A model generated the notes under the pieces. The model had not been told where the DNA came from. It did no database searches and worked only from the letters and a program-made list of their open reading frames with translations. A DNA stretch of 64,000 nt from Furfurilactobacillus entadae. GTDB taxonomy: Bacteria; Bacillota; Bacilli; Lactobacillales; Lactobacillaceae. The position numbers and the translations under genes were made by a program. Location of the stretch: NCBI RefSeq assembly GCF_045862745.1, contig NZ_BQXN01000007.1:39083-103082 (forward strand). Direction: 5' to 3'. The stretch's first letter is position 1. Each line of letters begins with the position of its first letter. This document shows positions 8,951 through 18,116 of this stretch, one piece after another.

Positions 8951-9066
8951 GGTGTGGTGGCGGCAGTGTCAAACGTGAATTTTAGGTGCAAAGGGCGTAA
9001 ACTAAACATGTGTTTGTGATTAAACAATTGCAAACGATGAGAAATTAAGGAGGACATCCATTTATT

Positions 9067-9567
9067 ATGAATAATGCATCCTTTAAATATCCAGACCAGG
9101 CGGCGTTTGACCTGATGACCGCCCAACTAGCGGCAAAAAACGTGACGTATAAAGACATTGCGGCAATCACAAAGGATCTACAAAAGCCATATTTGCCAGA
9201 TGTTCCGTTAAGTGAGTTTGAGGCAGAAACGATTGACGTGCTTCATAAACGTGAAGTGATGAATAATGTCATGGTGGCGTTAGAACTGGATCGACTTGCG
9301 ACGGCCGGTGATTTACAGGAACCATTGCAAAGCATTATTCGCAATGATGCGGGTGTGTTTGGGGTCGACGAAGGGCTCGCGCTGAACATTGCGAACATGT
9401 ACGGGACCATCGGGGTCACAAACTACGGGTACGTTGATAAGGTAAAAGAAGGCGTCATTAAACGGTTAGACGAGCAAAAAGATGGGCAGGTCAACACGTT
9501 TATTGATGACATGGTGGGTGCATTAGCCGCTGCCGTGGCGGCCAAAGTCGCTCATAAATATGCGTAA
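9067..9567 (+). CDS. pgpA: Phosphatidylglycerophosphatase A-like protein (YutG/PgpA family)
   Basis: A 166-residue protein matching the short PgpA/YutG group of Gram-positive bacteria, which removes phosphate from phosphatidylglycerol phosphate or acts on related phospholipid phosphates. Recognisable segments are NDAGVFGVDEGLALNIAN and the C-terminal VNTFIDDMVGALAAAV, where acidic residues probably bind Mg2+. There are no strong membrane helices apart from the Ala-rich C-terminal helix. AAGGAGG lies an unusually long 13 bases before the ATG, and I see no better in-frame start. It stands alone between gal and glycolysis. Confidence 0.8.
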   Translation: MNNASFKYPDQAAFDLMTAQLAAKNVTYKDIAAITKDLQKPYLPDVPLSEFEAETIDVLHKREVMNNVMVALELDRLATAGDLQEPLQSIIRNDAGVFGVDEGLALNIANMYGTIGVTNYGYVDKVKEGVIKRLDEQKDGQVNTFIDDMVGALAAAVAAKVAHKYA

Positions 9568-9684
9568 TCACTTTTGAAAATCAGAAAATAAATCTGATTA
9601 ATGATCATGCAAACGGGAAAATGGCGTTTTGAAAATAGTTTTATGAAAATGAACGGGCGCCGTTATGAAAATTGAGTGGAATGT

Positions 9685-9713
9685 TTGCAGGATTGTGTTG
9701 TTTGGCTTATAAT
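9685..9713 (+). promoter_or_regulatory. gap promoter
   Basis: TTGCAG (9685-9690), 17 bases, consensus TATAAT (9708-9713). The upstream 100 bases hold several GAAAAT repeats (from about 9575) and no cre or CggR site that I can recognise. No cggR gene precedes gap here. Confidence 0.75.
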
Positions 9714-9760
9714 TCTTCATGTATTAATCATATCTTTTCCTTAAGGGAGGAAGTTCACCA

Positions 9761-10777
9761 ATGACTGTTAAAATTGGTATCAACGGATTTGGCCGTATCG
9801 GCCGTTTAGCTTTGAAGCGGATCCACGAATTGAACACTAGCGACATCGAAGTTGTTGCCATCAACGACTTGACCACACCTTCAATGTTGGCTTACTTACT
9901 GAAGTACGACTCCACTCATGGCAAGTTCCCTGGTGAAGTTAGCTCAACGGACACAGGTATCGTCGTTGACGGTAAGGAAATCCCTGTTTACGCTGAACGC
10001 GACGCTGCGAACATTCCTTGGGTTAAGAACGACGGTGTTGACTACGTTCTGGAATGTACTGGTTTCTACACTTCAGCTGAAAAGTCACAAGCCCACTTGG
10101 ACGCCGGCGCAAAGCGTGTCCTGATCTCAGCACCTGCTGGTAAGATCAAGACTGTTGTTCCTGGTGTTAACCTGGACGTTTTGAACAACGATGACAAGAT
10201 CGTGTCAGCTGGTTCATGTACCACTAACTGTCTTGCACCTTTGGCTTACTTCATGAACGAAGAATTCGGGATCAAGGTTGGGACGATGACGACGGTTCAC
10301 GCCTTCACTTCAACTCAATCAATCCTGGACGGCCCTCGTGGTTCAAAGGCTCGTAGTAATCGGACTGCTTCAACAAACACGATTCCTCACTCAACTGGTG
10401 CTGCTAAGGCCCTTGGGTTAGTTATTCCTGAATTGAACGGTAAGTTACAAGGACACGCACAACGTGTTGCTGTTGTTGACGGTTCATTAACTGAATTGGT
10501 AACTGTTCTGGACAAGAAGGTTACTGCTGACGAAGTTAACGCAGCCATCAAGAAGCACACTGAAGGTAACGATGCCTTTGGTTACAACGATGACGAAATC
10601 GTTTCAAGCGACATCATTGACGATGCTCATGGTTCCGTATTTGACCCAACTCAAACGGAAGTTACCACTGCCGGTGACAGCCAAATCGTTAAGACCGTTG
10701 CTTGGTATGACAACGAATGGGGCTTCACTTGCAACATGATCCGCACGTTGCTGAAGTTCGCCACTTTGGAAGCATAA
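9761..10777 (+). CDS. gap: Glyceraldehyde-3-phosphate dehydrogenase
   Basis: Oxidises glyceraldehyde-3-phosphate to 1,3-bisphosphoglycerate with NAD+. The 338-residue length is normal. The Rossmann start GINGFGRIGR (7-16) and catalytic SCTTNCLAP (about 155) are intact. Codon use is strongly biased, as expected for an abundant protein. AGGGAGG precedes the ATG. It is a single-gene unit with strong promoter and terminator, not fused into a cggR-gap-pgk-tpi-eno operon. Confidence 0.98.
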   Translation: MTVKIGINGFGRIGRLALKRIHELNTSDIEVVAINDLTTPSMLAYLLKYDSTHGKFPGEVSSTDTGIVVDGKEIPVYAERDAANIPWVKNDGVDYVLECTGFYTSAEKSQAHLDAGAKRVLISAPAGKIKTVVPGVNLDVLNNDDKIVSAGSCTTNCLAPLAYFMNEEFGIKVGTMTTVHAFTSTQSILDGPRGSKARSNRTASTNTIPHSTGAAKALGLVIPELNGKLQGHAQRVAVVDGSLTELVTVLDKKVTADEVNAAIKKHTEGNDAFGYNDDEIVSSDIIDDAHGSVFDPTQTEVTTAGDSQIVKTVAWYDNEWGFTCNMIRTLLKFATLEA

Positions 10778-10812
10778 TTTAAACCATTACGTTTTTGAGA
10801 TAACGTGGCAAA

Positions 10813-10844
10813 GGCGGGCGGGGTTAACTCCGCCCGCCTTTTTT
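10813..10844 (+). terminator. gap terminator
   Basis: GGCGGGCGG (10813-10821) pairs with CCGCCCGCC (10830-10838), then six T: a very strong hairpin. Confidence 0.95.
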
Positions 10845-10905
10845 ATGGCGAATTTCGTGGAACGTTTCACAAACATTAATAATAAATTGCAGTTAGCGGT
10901 GGTTT

Positions 10906-10933
10906 TTGACGATAAAAATCGTTAAACTATAAT
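10906..10933 (+). promoter_or_regulatory. pgk promoter
   Basis: TTGACG (10906-10911), 16 bases, TATAAT (10928-10933). Confidence 0.75.
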
Positions 10934-10965
10934 CCGTACAAACAAACCGTTAGGAGGATGTTACC

Positions 10966-12165
10966 TTGGCTAAATTAACTGTTTCTGATTTAGAATTAAC
11001 TGGTAAAAAAGTTTTAATGCGTGTTGACTTCAATGTGCCCATCAAAGATGGGGTGATTGGTAACGACAACCGGATCGTGGCTGCATTGCCAACAATCAAC
11101 TATGTTATCGAACATGGTGGCCGTGCCATCTTGTTCAGTCACTTAGGTCGGATTAAGACTGAAGATGACAAGAAGGAATTATCCATGCGTCCCGTTGCTG
11201 AACGGTTGAGCAACTTGTTAGGCAAACCCGTAACGTTTGTCCCAACAACACGCGGTGCACAATTGGAAGACGCCATCAGTAACTTGAACGATGGTGAAGT
11301 CCTGTTATTTGAAAACACCCGTTTTGAAGACTTAGATGGCAAGAAGGAATCTGGCAACGACCCTGAATTGGGCGAATACTGGGCTTCTCTTGGTGACGAA
11401 TTTGTTAACGATGCTTTCGGAACTGCGCACCGTTCACACGCGTCAAACGTTGGGATCGCAACGGCCATGAAGGCTGCTGGCAAGCCTGTTGCTGCCGGCT
11501 TCTTGATGGAAAAAGAAATCAAGTTCTTGGGTGACGCTGTGGACAACCCTGTTCACCCATTTGTTGCCATTCTTGGTGGTGCAAAGGTTTCTGATAAGAT
11601 CGGTGTCATCGACAACTTGTTGACGAAAGCTGACAAGGTTATCGTTGGTGGTGGGATGGCCTACACGTTCTTTGCCGCACAAGGCTTAACGGTTGGGAAC
11701 TCCTTACTTGAAAAGGACAAGATCGACATGGCGAAGGACATCATGGCAAAGGCTGGCGACAAGCTGGTTCTGCCAATTGATTCCGTTATTGCCAAGGAAT
11801 TCAACAACGATTCAGCTTCTGAAATCGTTGACGGTGACATTCCTGACGGTTACATGGGCTTGGACATCGGTCCTAAGTCAATCGAACTGTTTGAAAACAC
11901 GTTACGTGATGCGAAGACAGTTGTTTGGAACGGACCAATGGGTGTGTTTGAAATGCCTAACTTTGCTAAGGGAACGTTGGCAATTGGTAAGTTCTTGGGT
12001 GACCTTGACGCAACGACCATCGTTGGTGGTGGTGACTCAACGGCTGCCGTTCAACAACTTGGTGTTGCTGATCAATTGACCCACATTTCTACTGGTGGTG
12101 GTGCTTCACTTGAATACCTGGAAGGAAAGACTTTACCAGGGATTGCTGCCATTAGCGACAAGTAA
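10966..12165 (+). CDS. pgk: Phosphoglycerate kinase
   Basis: Transfers phosphate from 1,3-bisphosphoglycerate to ADP. The 399-residue protein begins at a TTG codon at 10966 (MAKLTVSDLEL), placed correctly behind GGAGG; there is no ATG at the expected N-terminus. Family segments are RVDFNVPIKDG, ENTRFED, and the nucleotide-binding GGGDSTAAV near the C-terminus. Own promoter and terminator. Confidence 0.98.
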   Translation: MAKLTVSDLELTGKKVLMRVDFNVPIKDGVIGNDNRIVAALPTINYVIEHGGRAILFSHLGRIKTEDDKKELSMRPVAERLSNLLGKPVTFVPTTRGAQLEDAISNLNDGEVLLFENTRFEDLDGKKESGNDPELGEYWASLGDEFVNDAFGTAHRSHASNVGIATAMKAAGKPVAAGFLMEKEIKFLGDAVDNPVHPFVAILGGAKVSDKIGVIDNLLTKADKVIVGGGMAYTFFAAQGLTVGNSLLEKDKIDMAKDIMAKAGDKLVLPIDSVIAKEFNNDSASEIVDGDIPDGYMGLDIGPKSIELFENTLRDAKTVVWNGPMGVFEMPNFAKGTLAIGKFLGDLDATTIVGGGDSTAAVQQLGVADQLTHISTGGGASLEYLEGKTLPGIAAISDK

Positions 12166-12173
12166 TTTAAATG

Positions 12174-12211
12174 AGCTGACGTCGAATGTATTTTCGGCGT
12201 CAGCTTTTTTT
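12174..12211 (+). terminator. pgk terminator
   Basis: AGCTGACG (12174-12181) pairs with CGTCAGCT near 12198-12205, followed by seven T. Confidence 0.88.
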
Positions 12212-12222
12212 GAAGCAAATGA

Positions 12223-12236
12223 TGAAAGCGTTCTCG
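12223..12236 (+). promoter_or_regulatory. cre-like box upstream of tpiA
   Basis: TGAAAGCGTTCTCG fits the cre consensus except at the last base. It lies about 25 bases before a possible -10 TACAAT (12261-12266), a position more typical of CcpA activation of glycolytic genes than of repression. The -35 (TAGTAT) is poor, so the promoter is uncertain. Confidence 0.45.
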
Positions 12237-12300
12237 CTAGTATTTGGCGACTAAGTTCACTACAATAACGATGTACTGACTGTGCAAAGGAGGAATGTGG

Positions 12301-13062
12301 ATGCGGATTCCGATGATTGTAGGAAACTGGAAGATGAACAAGACGGCCGATTCCGTTGCTGCGTTTGTGGATGGGATTCGTGGTAATTTACCCCCGGCCG
12401 CAGAAATTGAGACAGCGGTGTGTGCACCAAGTTTATTTTTGGATCAGCTGGTTCGTGAGACACGTGACTTGCCCATTGAGGTTGGCGCAGAGAACTGCTA
12501 CTTTGAGGACAACGGTCCCTATACAGGTGAGACCAGCCCGTATGCGTTAAGTCAGGCGGGGGTCGACTTTGTCATTTTGGGCCACTCTGAACGGCGTAAG
12601 TTATTTCGTGAGACGGATGAGATGGTGAACCTCAAGGTGCAAGCGGTGTACCGAAACCACATGCGCCCAATCATCTGTTGTGATGAGACGATGGGCCAAC
12701 GTGAGGCTAATGATGCGGTTCACTGGGTCGTGGCACAGGTGATCGAAGCACTAAAGGGTGTTTCCGAAGAACAGGCGCGCACAGCCATCATTGCTTATGA
12801 ACCTAGCTGGGCCATTGGAGTTGGGACACCGGCAACACCCGACCAAATCGAGGAAGGGTGTTACCTGATTCGTCAAACTGTGGCCGACGTATATGATGAT
12901 GACGTGGCGGATGATGTTCGCGTTTTGTACGGTGGTTCCGTGAAACCAGCCAACATTAATGCGATTATGCAAAAGCAGGACGTTGATGGTGTGTTGGTCG
13001 GGAATGCAAGTTTAGAACCAGAATCATTTTTGGAGCTCATCAGTAACGACCCAGGAAAATAA
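12301..13062 (+). CDS. tpiA: Triosephosphate isomerase
   Basis: Interconverts dihydroxyacetone phosphate and glyceraldehyde-3-phosphate. 253 residues, with GNWKMN at the N-terminus, the electrophile histidine in LGHSERR, the catalytic glutamate in AYEPSWAIG and the phosphate loop YGGSVKPAN. The ATG at 12301 is preferred over one at 12295 because GGAGG would be only one base from the latter. Confidence 0.97.
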   Translation: MRIPMIVGNWKMNKTADSVAAFVDGIRGNLPPAAEIETAVCAPSLFLDQLVRETRDLPIEVGAENCYFEDNGPYTGETSPYALSQAGVDFVILGHSERRKLFRETDEMVNLKVQAVYRNHMRPIICCDETMGQREANDAVHWVVAQVIEALKGVSEEQARTAIIAYEPSWAIGVGTPATPDQIEEGCYLIRQTVADVYDDDVADDVRVLYGGSVKPANINAIMQKQDVDGVLVGNASLEPESFLELISNDPGK

Positions 13063-13074
13063 TTGCGCATCAGC

Positions 13075-13103
13075 TTGATAGTGAAACGTCTAACACATAT
13101 AAT
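13075..13103 (+). promoter_or_regulatory. eno promoter
   Basis: TTGATA (13075-13080), 17 bases, TATAAT (13098-13103), immediately downstream of the tpiA stop. Confidence 0.75.
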
Positions 13104-13151
13104 AGTGGGGAAGTCTTTGTGACTACATTTACCCAATAAGGAGAGAATAAG

Positions 13152-14471
13152 ATGTCTATTATTACAGATATTTATGCACGCGAAGTTTTAGATTCACGCG
13201 GTAACCCAACTGTTGAAGTTGAATTGTACACGGAAAGTGGTGCAATGGGCCGTGGAATCGTTCCTTCAGGTGCCTCAACTGGTGAACATGAAGCCGTTGA
13301 ATTACGTGACGGTGACAAGAGCCGGTACCAAGGTAAGGGTGTTACCAAGGCCGTTGACAATGTCAACAACCTTATTGCTAAGGAAATCGTTGGTTACGAC
13401 GTTACTGACCAAATTGCCATCGACCAAGCAATGATCAAATTAGATGGTACTCCAAACAAGGGTAAATTAGGTGCAAACGCCATTTTGGGTGTTTCATTGG
13501 CTGCAGCCCGTGCTGCTGCTGACGAACTTGAAGTTCCCCTTTACAACTACTTAGGCGGGTTCAATGGCCACGTCTTACCAACACCAATGATGAACGTTAT
13601 CAATGGTGGGAAGCACGCCAACAACAAGGTTGATTTCCAAGAATTCATGATCATGCCTGTTGGTGCCCCAACCATTAAGGAAGCCGTTCGTTACGGTTCA
13701 GAAACATTCCATGCTTTGAAGAGCATCTTAAACGACCGTGGTTACTCCACTGCCGTTGGTGACGAAGGTGGTTTTGCGCCTGACTTGAAGAACAACGAAG
13801 AACCTTTTGAAATTCTTGTTGAAGCCATCAAGACTGCTGGTTACGTGCCTGGTAAAGACATCGCCATTGCCTTTGACTGTGCTGCTTCAGAATTCTACAA
13901 CACAGAAACAAAGAAGTACGACTTAGTTGGTGACGGCAAGAGCTACACTGCCGCAGAATTCACTGACTTGTTGGAAAGCATCGTTGACAAGTACCCAGTT
14001 GTTTCAATCGAAGATCCTCTGGATGAAAACGAATGGGAAGACTGGGCAACCTTGACAGAACGTCTTGGCAAGAAGGTTCAATTGGTTGGTGACGACTTGT
14101 TCGTTACAAACACTGACTACCTTGCTAAGGGGATCAAGATGGGCGTTTCTAACTCAATCTTGATCAAGTTGAACCAAATCGGAACGTTGACTGAAACAGT
14201 TGCAGCCATTGAAATGGCCAAAGAAGCCGGTTACACGGCCATTGTTTCTCACCGTTCAGGTGAAACTGAAGACACAACCATTGCTGACTTAGTTGTTGCA
14301 ACTAACGCCGGCCAAATCAAGACAGGTTCATTGAGCCGTTCAGAACGGATCGCTAAGTACAACCAGTTGATGCGGATTGAAGACCAATTGAACACAACTG
14401 CTGAATACAAGGGCATTCACTCATTCTACAACTTGAGCGAACAAGCTCGTAACGCCATCCTTAGCAAGTAA
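13152..14471 (+). CDS. eno: Enolase
   Basis: Dehydrates 2-phosphoglycerate to phosphoenolpyruvate. The 439-residue protein has SIEDPLDENEW and LIKLNQIGTLTET for Mg2+ and the catalytic lysine, and SHRSGETEDTTIADL. Codon bias matches that of gap. AAGGAGAG precedes the ATG. Confidence 0.98.
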   Translation: MSIITDIYAREVLDSRGNPTVEVELYTESGAMGRGIVPSGASTGEHEAVELRDGDKSRYQGKGVTKAVDNVNNLIAKEIVGYDVTDQIAIDQAMIKLDGTPNKGKLGANAILGVSLAAARAAADELEVPLYNYLGGFNGHVLPTPMMNVINGGKHANNKVDFQEFMIMPVGAPTIKEAVRYGSETFHALKSILNDRGYSTAVGDEGGFAPDLKNNEEPFEILVEAIKTAGYVPGKDIAIAFDCAASEFYNTETKKYDLVGDGKSYTAAEFTDLLESIVDKYPVVSIEDPLDENEWEDWATLTERLGKKVQLVGDDLFVTNTDYLAKGIKMGVSNSILIKLNQIGTLTETVAAIEMAKEAGYTAIVSHRSGETEDTTIADLVVATNAGQIKTGSLSRSERIAKYNQLMRIEDQLNTTAEYKGIHSFYNLSEQARNAILSK

Positions 14472-14492
14472 TTCTTGCTGAGATGAACGTTA

Positions 14493-14528
14493 AAATGGGT
14501 ACGGAAATTATTCCGTACCCATTTTTTT
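14493..14528 (+). terminator. eno terminator
   Basis: ATGGGTACGGAA (14495-14506) pairs perfectly with TTCCGTACCCAT, four-base loop, then seven T. Confidence 0.93.
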
Positions 14529-14634
14529 GTGGCAGACGGGTTATTTGCAAAGAAATGATAAAAATAAACGTTTTTCGCTACTTTCGTTTACTTTGTACAC
14601 CTATACTGAATAAGCGTGATGAGGGGGCGTAAAT

Positions 14635-15297
14635 ATGTTAACAAAACGAGAAGCGGCTAAACAACGAGCCTTGCTAGAACGGGTCATGACCGTTGTTGCT
14701 AGGGATGGCTTTCAACAATTGACCATGAACCAGCTGATCACCATTATGGGGGTTTCGCGACGGACAGCGTATAAGTACTTTTCGTCCAAGGAAGCGGTGA
14801 TCAAAGCGGTCGTTGACGTGTACCAAACGTACATCAATGACTTTGATTTGCCGAAACTTGATGGCGATGACGCCAATTTTTTCCGTCAGTTTCAGCTTTT
14901 ATTTGACCAGTCGCTGACGATTGCACGGACGGTGTCACCGGTGTTTTTGGCGGATCTTCACCAGGCAGATGAAGCATTAGCGCGTAATTTACAGGATGTG
15001 TTGGCAGCGCAGCAACAACAGGCCGTGTTTTATTACCAAACGGGGGTGACACGGGGGCTGTTCCGTGACTACAATTGGGACGTACTGTTACTGCAAGACC
15101 AAACGATGATCCGTGCATTGCTCGATCAACAATTTCTTCTGCGTCATGACATCACGTTAACAGGTGCGCTCATGACGTACTACGAAATGAAAAAAGTACA
15201 ATTATTACAGCCGGAACAGTTAGCAGTTATTGATGACCAGCCGGTTCGGTTGATCATTGAATACTTTGTTAATGAGTACCAGCGAACGTTTTTATAG
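14635..15297 (+). CDS. TetR-family regulator
   Basis: A 220-residue protein with an N-terminal TetR helix-turn-helix (about 25-46, LTMNQLITIMGVSRRTAYKY) and a helical, ligand-binding C-terminal part without recognisable specificity. It is 12 bases ahead of the CLC transporter gene and is probably its partner, so it may regulate that gene in response to an unknown signal. GAGGGGG precedes the ATG. Confidence 0.87.
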   Translation: MLTKREAAKQRALLERVMTVVARDGFQQLTMNQLITIMGVSRRTAYKYFSSKEAVIKAVVDVYQTYINDFDLPKLDGDDANFFRQFQLLFDQSLTIARTVSPVFLADLHQADEALARNLQDVLAAQQQQAVFYYQTGVTRGLFRDYNWDVLLLQDQTMIRALLDQQFLLRHDITLTGALMTYYEMKKVQLLQPEQLAVIDDQPVRLIIEYFVNEYQRTFL

Positions 15298-15309
15298 GGG
15301 GCGATAGCG

Positions 15310-16866
15310 ATGAGTGAACGAAAAGGGCCTGTTCTGGATGCCACACGGGTCAAAACGGTGATTACGGGAATTATGGTCGGGTTGCTGACGGGGGTCGTGG
15401 TCAGTGCCTTTCGGTTTGGAATTGAACAAAGTCTCCGCTTGGTCAAAGCAAGCTACGGACTGATGCACCAGCAGCCATGGTTATTAGTTCCGTGGATCGT
15501 GGGGATGATCCTTTTGGGTGGCGCAATTGCGTGGCTGGTAAAAACGAGCCCGCAAATCAGTGGCTCCGGGATTCCCCAGGTTGAGGGGCAACTAACGGGT
15601 GAGTATCATGCACCATGGTGGCCGACGTTGTGGAAAAAGTTTGTTGGGGGTCTCTTGGCGATTGGTTCCGGAATGATGTTGGGACGAGAGGGACCGTCCA
15701 TTCAGCTTGGCGCTACTGTGGGTCAGGGCTACGCGACGCTTCGTGGTAATAGTGCAGCCGATCAACGGGTCGCATTGGCAAGCGGTGCCGCCGCGGGTTT
15801 AGCCGCCGCGTTTAATGCGCCGATTGCGAGCACGCTGTTTGTCTTGGAAGAAATTTATCATAACTTTTCACCGCTGGTGTGGTTAACGTCACTGACTAGC
15901 GCGGTTGTGGCTAACTTTGTTTCATTGCTTGTTTTTGGTCAGGTGCCGGTCTTGCACATGGCTTACGCACAAGCATTACCACTACATGACTACTGGGTGT
16001 TGGTGGGCTTGGGTGTTGTGCTCGGCCTCCTTGGCCGGGTGTATCAAGCCGTGCTGTTGCGGCTGCCAAAATGGTACGCAATGTTGCGCGCCCCACGGTC
16101 ATTTGACGGGGTGATCGCCCTGTTACTAACAGTGCCGATTGGGTGGTGGTGGGCTAGTGTCCTGGGTGGCGGAAACGCCGTCATTCTTAACCTTGCCCAG
16201 TCGCGCCAGAGTGTGGCATTACTGTTGGCCCTCTTTACCGTTCGTTTTATTTTTTCAATGGTTGCGTATGGGTCCGGTGTGCCCGGGGGCATCTTTCTCC
16301 CAATTTTAACGTTGGGGGCCATTATTGGGGCGGTGTACGGCCAGGTCCTGATCAACTGGGGAATCCTGCCACAAGGTTACCTTGTGAACCTGATTATCGT
16401 TGCCATGGCGGGGTATTTTGCGGGAATCGGGAAGGCACCCTTTACGGCCATCCTGCTCATTACGGAAATGGTGGGTTCCCTTAAACATTTGATGCCATTA
16501 GCGGTTGTCTGTTTGGTGGCGTACATTACGGTCGATGTTTGTGGTGGGGCGCCCATCTATGAATCACTGTTACATAATTTATTGGCGCCAAGTGTTGAAA
16601 GACCAACCGGGGCACCTGACCGGCTGGAAGTTCCTGTTTTTGCTGGAACAGCACTGGTTGATCATGAGGTTCGTGAGATCGCGTGGCCGGCAAACGCGTT
16701 ATTAATTGGGATTCGGCGTGGTGAAGGCACGTTGATTCCCCATGGTGATACCATTGTTCGTGCGGGTGATACACTGGTGATCACAACACAACATGAGAAC
16801 CGGGCGTTTATCCATGATGCAATCTTAAAACTAGCGGAACAGACTAGTCCGCGAGCAGAGGATTAG
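15310..16866 (+). CDS. CLC chloride/proton transporter with C-terminal RCK_C (TrkA_C) domain
   Basis: A 518-residue CLC-family membrane protein. The three anion-pore signatures are present: GSGIPQ, GREGPS (with the gating glutamate) and GSGVPGGIFLP. A second glutamate in FVLEEIYHNF corresponds to the internal proton glutamate of exchangers, which favours Cl-/H+ antiport over a channel. About residues 435-510 form a TrkA_C/RCK_C regulatory domain (VREIAWPANALLIGI ... AGDTLVITTQ). Such domains bind nucleotides, in some proteins c-di-AMP; the window also encodes the c-di-AMP cyclase. Operon with the upstream TetR gene. Confidence 0.92.
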   Translation: MSERKGPVLDATRVKTVITGIMVGLLTGVVVSAFRFGIEQSLRLVKASYGLMHQQPWLLVPWIVGMILLGGAIAWLVKTSPQISGSGIPQVEGQLTGEYHAPWWPTLWKKFVGGLLAIGSGMMLGREGPSIQLGATVGQGYATLRGNSAADQRVALASGAAAGLAAAFNAPIASTLFVLEEIYHNFSPLVWLTSLTSAVVANFVSLLVFGQVPVLHMAYAQALPLHDYWVLVGLGVVLGLLGRVYQAVLLRLPKWYAMLRAPRSFDGVIALLLTVPIGWWWASVLGGGNAVILNLAQSRQSVALLLALFTVRFIFSMVAYGSGVPGGIFLPILTLGAIIGAVYGQVLINWGILPQGYLVNLIIVAMAGYFAGIGKAPFTAILLITEMVGSLKHLMPLAVVCLVAYITVDVCGGAPIYESLLHNLLAPSVERPTGAPDRLEVPVFAGTALVDHEVREIAWPANALLIGIRRGEGTLIPHGDTIVRAGDTLVITTQHENRAFIHDAILKLAEQTSPRAED

Positions 16867-16946
16867 CCGTCAAAAACTGGTAATTTCAAGTAAATTATGG
16901 TAAGTTTGTTTAGACAAACCGCACGTTTTGAATGGGAGGAACCGTT

Positions 16947-17189
16947 TTGTACAATTTCTTGTTAACTGCACTGGTTGTTATCGCAATCATTATTATTATT
17001 GCAGTCATGATGCAACCCACAAAAACGGATGATGCCCTGGGGGCTTTATCCGGGGGCGGTGCAAACGACTTATTTGCTCAACAGAAGTCACGTGGTTTCG
17101 AAGGGTTCATGCAACGGGTCACCGTTGTTTTGGGAATCCTGTTTTTCGGAATTGCTTTGGCGTTAGTTTACTTGTACGCACACAAGTAG
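16947..17189 (+). CDS. secG: Preprotein translocase subunit SecG
   Basis: An 80-residue membrane protein with two transmembrane helices separated by a short loop containing MMQPTKTDD and SGGGANDLF, the SecG signature. It supports SecYEG-mediated export. The start is TTG at 16947, correctly spaced behind GGGAGG; an in-frame ATG at 16932 would place the ribosome site inside the gene. First gene of the classical secG-est-rnr-smpB cluster. Confidence 0.92.
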   Translation: MYNFLLTALVVIAIIIIIAVMMQPTKTDDALGALSGGGANDLFAQQKSRGFEGFMQRVTVVLGILFFGIALALVYLYAHK

Positions 17190-17274
17190 GTTGCTTTTTG
17201 TGACCACTAACACCATTTCGTGATGACGGCCTGTTTGTGCGTGATCTTTTTGTGGCGTGCATTCATGGACGGTA

Positions 17275-17301
17275 GGCTGGGCGGTTAACCCAGCCTTTTT
17301 T
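17275..17301 (+). terminator. secG terminator
   Basis: GGCTGGG (17275-17281) pairs with CCCAGCC (17289-17295), then six T. It separates secG from the esterase gene, probably with partial read-through. Confidence 0.8.
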
Positions 17302-17326
17302 GATGCCTTGAAGGAGGAATGCGTAC

Positions 17327-18094
17327 ATGACGGTTCATTTTCGTCGGCCAGAACCACTGTTCATTGAAGCTGGCCCACAGGCGGTAGTGTTACTCCACGC
17401 CTATTCAGGAAGCAGCAATGATATGGGCATGATTGGTCGCGGGTTGGCGCGGGCTGGTTACACGGTGGCCGCGCCCATCTTTACTGGTCACGGCACCCTG
17501 GATCCCCGTGACGTTGTTACAGCAGGCACTCCGAGTGCGTGGTTAGCCGATGCACAACGGGCGGTGGCGGATCTCCGTGATCGGGGCTACCACCAGATCG
17601 CGGTGTTTGGCCTGTCCATGGGTGGGCTGTTTGCCACACGGTTATTGGAGTTAGACGCAGACCTTGTTGGTGGCGGCACGTTTGCCTCACCGGTGGTTCA
17701 GGTTGGGCCGACAAACGTGCCCGCCAGCTTTTTGACCCTGAGCAAACAGGTGTATGCACGGACAACGTTAAGTTCATCGGAGCAACAGACCCGGTTAGCA
17801 TGGTTGGCAGAACATGAGCCGACTCAGCTTCGGACACTTGAAACGTTTGTTAAAAATGAGGTCGTTCCTAACTTGGGCACCATTACACAGCCTGTGTTTG
17901 TGGCACAGGGAACGGGCGATGAAATGATTGACCCAGCCTGTGGTCCCGCGTTTGCACAGGCGCTTCATGAGGTGAACGTTACCGTTAACTACCATGAATA
18001 CGCACAGGCGGGCCACGTTTTGACCGTTAATTCAGCCCACAAGGCGTTACAAGCGGATGTTTTAACCTACTTACAGGATATTTTTAGTCATTAA
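17327..18094 (+). CDS. est: Carboxylesterase, Est30-type alpha/beta hydrolase
   Basis: A 255-residue alpha/beta hydrolase. The nucleophile elbow GLSMGG (serine at about 98) and oxyanion segment VVLLHAYSGSS are clear; Asp in GTGDEMIDP and His in AQAGHVL complete a likely catalytic triad. Members of this family hydrolyse short-chain esters; the natural substrate is unknown. The secG-est-rnr order is conserved in Bacillota. AAGGAGG precedes the ATG. Confidence 0.9.
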   Translation: MTVHFRRPEPLFIEAGPQAVVLLHAYSGSSNDMGMIGRGLARAGYTVAAPIFTGHGTLDPRDVVTAGTPSAWLADAQRAVADLRDRGYHQIAVFGLSMGGLFATRLLELDADLVGGGTFASPVVQVGPTNVPASFLTLSKQVYARTTLSSSEQQTRLAWLAEHEPTQLRTLETFVKNEVVPNLGTITQPVFVAQGTGDEMIDPACGPAFAQALHEVNVTVNYHEYAQAGHVLTVNSAHKALQADVLTYLQDIFSH

Positions 18095-18116
18095 TAACAA
18101 TTAAATTGAGGTAATT